Source: 66-474 sp035717365 (lineage in GTDB: Bacteria > Pseudomonadota > Gammaproteobacteria > Xanthomonadales > Rhodanobacteraceae). From it: a DNA stretch of 19,202 nt. The notes below the pieces were generated by a model. The model searched no databases. It worked only from the letters and a program-made list of their open reading frames with translations, and was not told the DNA's origin. This document shows, piece by piece, positions 17,444 to 19,202 of this stretch (position 1 is its first letter; each line of letters starts with the position of its first letter). The position numbers and the translations under genes are program-made. The stretch is taken from positions 1 to 19,202 of the forward strand of contig DASTIS010000154.1 of assembly GCA_035717365.1 (NCBI GenBank), given 5' to 3'.

Positions 17444-18619
17444 ATGCAAGTACGCCGTTGCGCGATGGTGCTGGCCGAGCCGCGCGAATCCATCGATTTC
17501 GACCTTGCGGAACTCGCGCTGGGCGAAACCGGCGTGCGCGAACGGCTCGGCTGGCTGGCGCTGGCCGCGCACCGCGACGAAGAGATTCCATTGGACGCGG
17601 CCGAAGTCGCCGCGCTGGGCGTGTTGTCACCCAGTCACTGGCAATCGCTGGATGATCTGTCGCAGCGGCACCCGCGCACGGTGCTGGAGGCGTTGCTGAC
17701 GAAGGGCTTGCTGATCGCGCAGGAACCGGCGGACGAAGCGTCGCGCCGGTTTGCGCAAGCCGACGATGCGGTGCGCGCGGTGCACTGGCGCGGGTTGTCC
17801 GCCATCGCGCATCGCCACACCCGCTGGCGCGACGTCGATACCGAAGAAGCCGAGCGGCTTTTCTCCGAAGCCAGTCCGCAGACGTTCCTGGAACGCCTGG
17901 GTCCTGCGTTGCCGGTGGTGCCCGAACGCGCGCCGGCGGCCTCGCGCCTGCCGCTGGAAAAATCGTCGCCGTCGGCGCTGGATGCGTTGATGGATCGGCG
18001 CGTCACCTGCCGCAATTTCGATCCGGCGCCGTTGCCATTCGATGCGTTTTCGGCGGTGCTGTATCGCGCGTTCGGCGCGCGCGCGGTCAGCGATTACGCG
18101 CCCGGCGTGCAACTGCTGAAGAAGGGCGTGCCGTCGGCGGGCGGCCTGCACGCGACCGAGGCGTATCTTTTGGTGCAGCGGGTCGAGGGCGTGCCGCCGG
18201 GGTTGTATCACTACCACCCGGTCGCGCACGCGCTGGAACCGCTGCGCGAACTGGATGCGGAAACGGCCGCGTCGCTGGCGCGCCGTTTCGTCGCCGCACA
18301 GGCGTACTACGCCGACGCGCCGTTGCAGATCGTGCTGGTGTCGCGCTTCGAGCGCAATTTCTGGAAATACCGCAACCACGCCAAGGCGTATCGCGCGGTG
18401 ATCCTGGATGCGGGGCACTTGTCGCAGGCGATGTATCTCGCCGCCACCGAGTTGAACCTCGGCGCGTTCATCACCGCCGCGATCAACGAGATCGAAATCG
18501 AGCAGGCGTTCGGGTTGGAGCCGATGACCGAGGGCCCGCTTGCCGTGTGTGGTTTCGGCGTGCGCGCAGCGGGAAAGACGACGGTCGAGTTCGATCCGCA
18601 AGGGAAGGTATGGGCGTAG
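17444..18619 (+). CDS. SagB-like flavin-dependent dehydrogenase (putative peptide maturation dehydrogenase)
   Basis: A 391-residue protein whose C-terminal half (about 175-375) is a SagB-type nitroreductase-fold domain, expected to bind FMN. Landmarks are DRRVTCRNFDPAPL (184-197), PSAGGLHATEAYLLVQ (230-245), GLYHYHP (253-259) and HLSQAMYLAATELNLGAF (325-342). In azole RiPPs, SagB enzymes oxidise azolines, but no YcaO-type cyclodehydratase is visible here, so the reaction is open. The N-terminal 160 residues have no recognised catalytic motif and may bind the peptide, which is a guess. I place it in TIGR04511 from memory. The ATG at 17444 gives the fuller N-terminus (MQVRRC); an in-frame ATG at 17465 is the alternative and neither has a strong ribosome site. 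The TAG stop is the first three bases of a REP unit. Confidence 0.85.
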   Translation: MQVRRCAMVLAEPRESIDFDLAELALGETGVRERLGWLALAAHRDEEIPLDAAEVAALGVLSPSHWQSLDDLSQRHPRTVLEALLTKGLLIAQEPADEASRRFAQADDAVRAVHWRGLSAIAHRHTRWRDVDTEEAERLFSEASPQTFLERLGPALPVVPERAPAASRLPLEKSSPSALDALMDRRVTCRNFDPAPLPFDAFSAVLYRAFGARAVSDYAPGVQLLKKGVPSAGGLHATEAYLLVQRVEGVPPGLYHYHPVAHALEPLRELDAETAASLARRFVAAQAYYADAPLQIVLVSRFERNFWKYRNHAKAYRAVILDAGHLSQAMYLAATELNLGAFITAAINEIEIEQAFGLEPMTEGPLAVCGFGVRAAGKTTVEFDPQGKVWA

Positions 18620-18860
18620 GGCGGGAGAAGCGAAGCGGATCCCGCCAGTCGAAATTGCGTCCCGTCAAAGAAGACGCGAAAGCGACGGGTTGTCACTCGC
18701 CCTACGCACAGCGATGGAGTAGGGCGGGAGAAGCGCAGCAGATCCCGCCGGTTCGAAATTGCGTCCCGTCAAAGAAGACACGAAAGCGGCGGGTTGGCAC
18801 CCACCCTACGCACAGCGATGGAGTAGGGCGGGAGGAGCGCAGCGGATCCCGCCGGTTCGA
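18614..18860. repeat. REP array: two full and one partial TAGGGCGGG units
   Basis: Units start at 18617, 18720 and 18824, spaced 103 and 104 bases; the third is cut after about 37 bases. Each has a GGCGGGA/TCCCGCC hairpin (18620-18626 with 18640-18646; 18723-18729 with 18743-18749; 18827-18833 with 18847-18853). In unit 1 the outer ends GCGTAGGGCG (18614-18623) and CGCCCTACGC (18698-18707) pair perfectly, and a second inner stem CCCGTC/GACGGG (18661-18666, 18684-18689) completes a three-stem fold. Unit 2 keeps the inner stems with wobble changes. Confidence 0.9.
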
Positions 18861-19172
18861 GGCAGCGAATGGCACCGGCGGCGTCGCCGATAGTCGCTCG
18901 CCTTTCGGCAGAGAGCGGGAAAATGCGGACTTGATGGCATGCCATCGCATTGAAAAATCCGCATCGTCGGGTGGAAGGGTCCAGATGCAATGCAGGTGGT
19001 CGGGAAGGATGACCGCGGCGTCGACGGTGAACGGGTGTTGCGCCCGGACCCGGGTGAAAGCATCACGCAGGCAATCGATGTGTTCGATCAATAGCCGTTG
19101 ACGTCGGTCTAGCAGGGCAATCGTGAAGAAGAATGTGCCGCCGGGAATGTGCGCGCGGATGTAACGGGGCAT
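18861..19172 (-). pseudogene. REP-associated tyrosine transposase (RAYT), C-terminally truncated
   Basis: Starts MPRYIRAHIPGGTFFFTIAL and has the HUH metal-binding motif in PDHLHCIW (His59, His61), followed by the usual DADFSMRWHAIKSAFSRSLP block. Homology-like sequence stops near residue 95-105. After that the frame simply reads through REP DNA to a stop at 18702-18704, giving an artificial 156-residue product. The expected C-terminal part with the catalytic Tyr and the NPVKHG-type ending is missing, so it should be inactive. GAGGTG upstream of 19172 may still drive translation. It sits next to the REP units that such enzymes normally move. Confidence 0.8.
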
Positions 19173-19202
19173 GGTCGGTTGTCACCTCGCCGCATGTTGG
19201 GA

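Noticed and set aside
17355..17630. Upstream extension of the peptide gene (188 codons)
   Set aside because: The added part is antisense to the dehydrogenase and Arg/Pro-rich. The ATG at 17354 has a ribosome site and gives a family-like length.
18617..18860. CRISPR-like array
   Set aside because: The units are about 103 bases, contiguous and conserved over their whole length, with no unique spacers and no cas genes. They are REP elements.
18547..19101. 184-codon open frame on + across the REP array
   Set aside because: It starts within the dehydrogenase in another frame and reads through REP DNA and the complement of the RAYT.

Overview
This is a high-GC window from a gammaproteobacterium, most likely a member of the Xanthomonadales/Lysobacterales (Rhodanobacteraceae- or Xanthomonadaceae-like). 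The evidence is the codon use, several families of GC-rich intergenic palindromes typical of that order, a REP-associated tyrosine transposase remnant, and a three-gene peptide cassette known mainly from that order. This placement is an inference; there is no rRNA or tRNA gene here to confirm it.

Layout. (1) 1-4100, cell envelope: the 3' part of a GT4 glycosyltransferase, an O-antigen ligase/polymerase-like membrane protein and a WaaE/KdtX-like GT2 glycosyltransferase, all on +, face an LpxL/HtrB-like lipid A acyltransferase on -. The acyltransferase C-terminus runs into a 7-nt tandem repeat. (2) 4164-8838, housekeeping: Rep helicase (-, TTG start), a conserved hypothetical (+), ArfB ribosome-rescue hydrolase (+) overlapping a PlsC-like acyltransferase (+), and a small lipoprotein (-). 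(3) 8912-13017, glyoxylate shunt: a LysR-type regulator diverges from aceB-aceA across an AT-rich 131-bp region holding a candidate T-N11-A operator. (4) 13246-14271: a cyclic-nucleotide-binding plus GGDEF protein. (5) 14398-18619: a small RiPP-type locus. (6) 18614-19172: a REP array and a truncated RAYT.

The locus of most interest is 14398-18619. A membrane-anchored class III nucleotide cyclase with TPR repeats (+) meets a 96-residue precursor-like peptide (-) tail to tail, sharing a CTAG. The peptide gene is divergent from a SagB-like flavin dehydrogenase (+). The three match, by recognition only, the families named 'putative peptide modification system cyclase', 'putative modified peptide' and 'putative peptide maturation dehydrogenase' (TIGR04510, TIGR04509, TIGR04511 as I recall them). 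To my knowledge their product and chemistry are undescribed. The cNMP-binding GGDEF gene just upstream could connect this cyclase to c-di-GMP signalling, which is an inference. A lower-GC stretch covers the TPR half of the cyclase and the peptide gene but not the cyclase domain or the dehydrogenase.

Four different palindromic or tandem repeat families lie between genes. No CRISPR array, tRNA, rRNA or intact insertion sequence was seen, and no stretch longer than about 230 bases lacks a gene.
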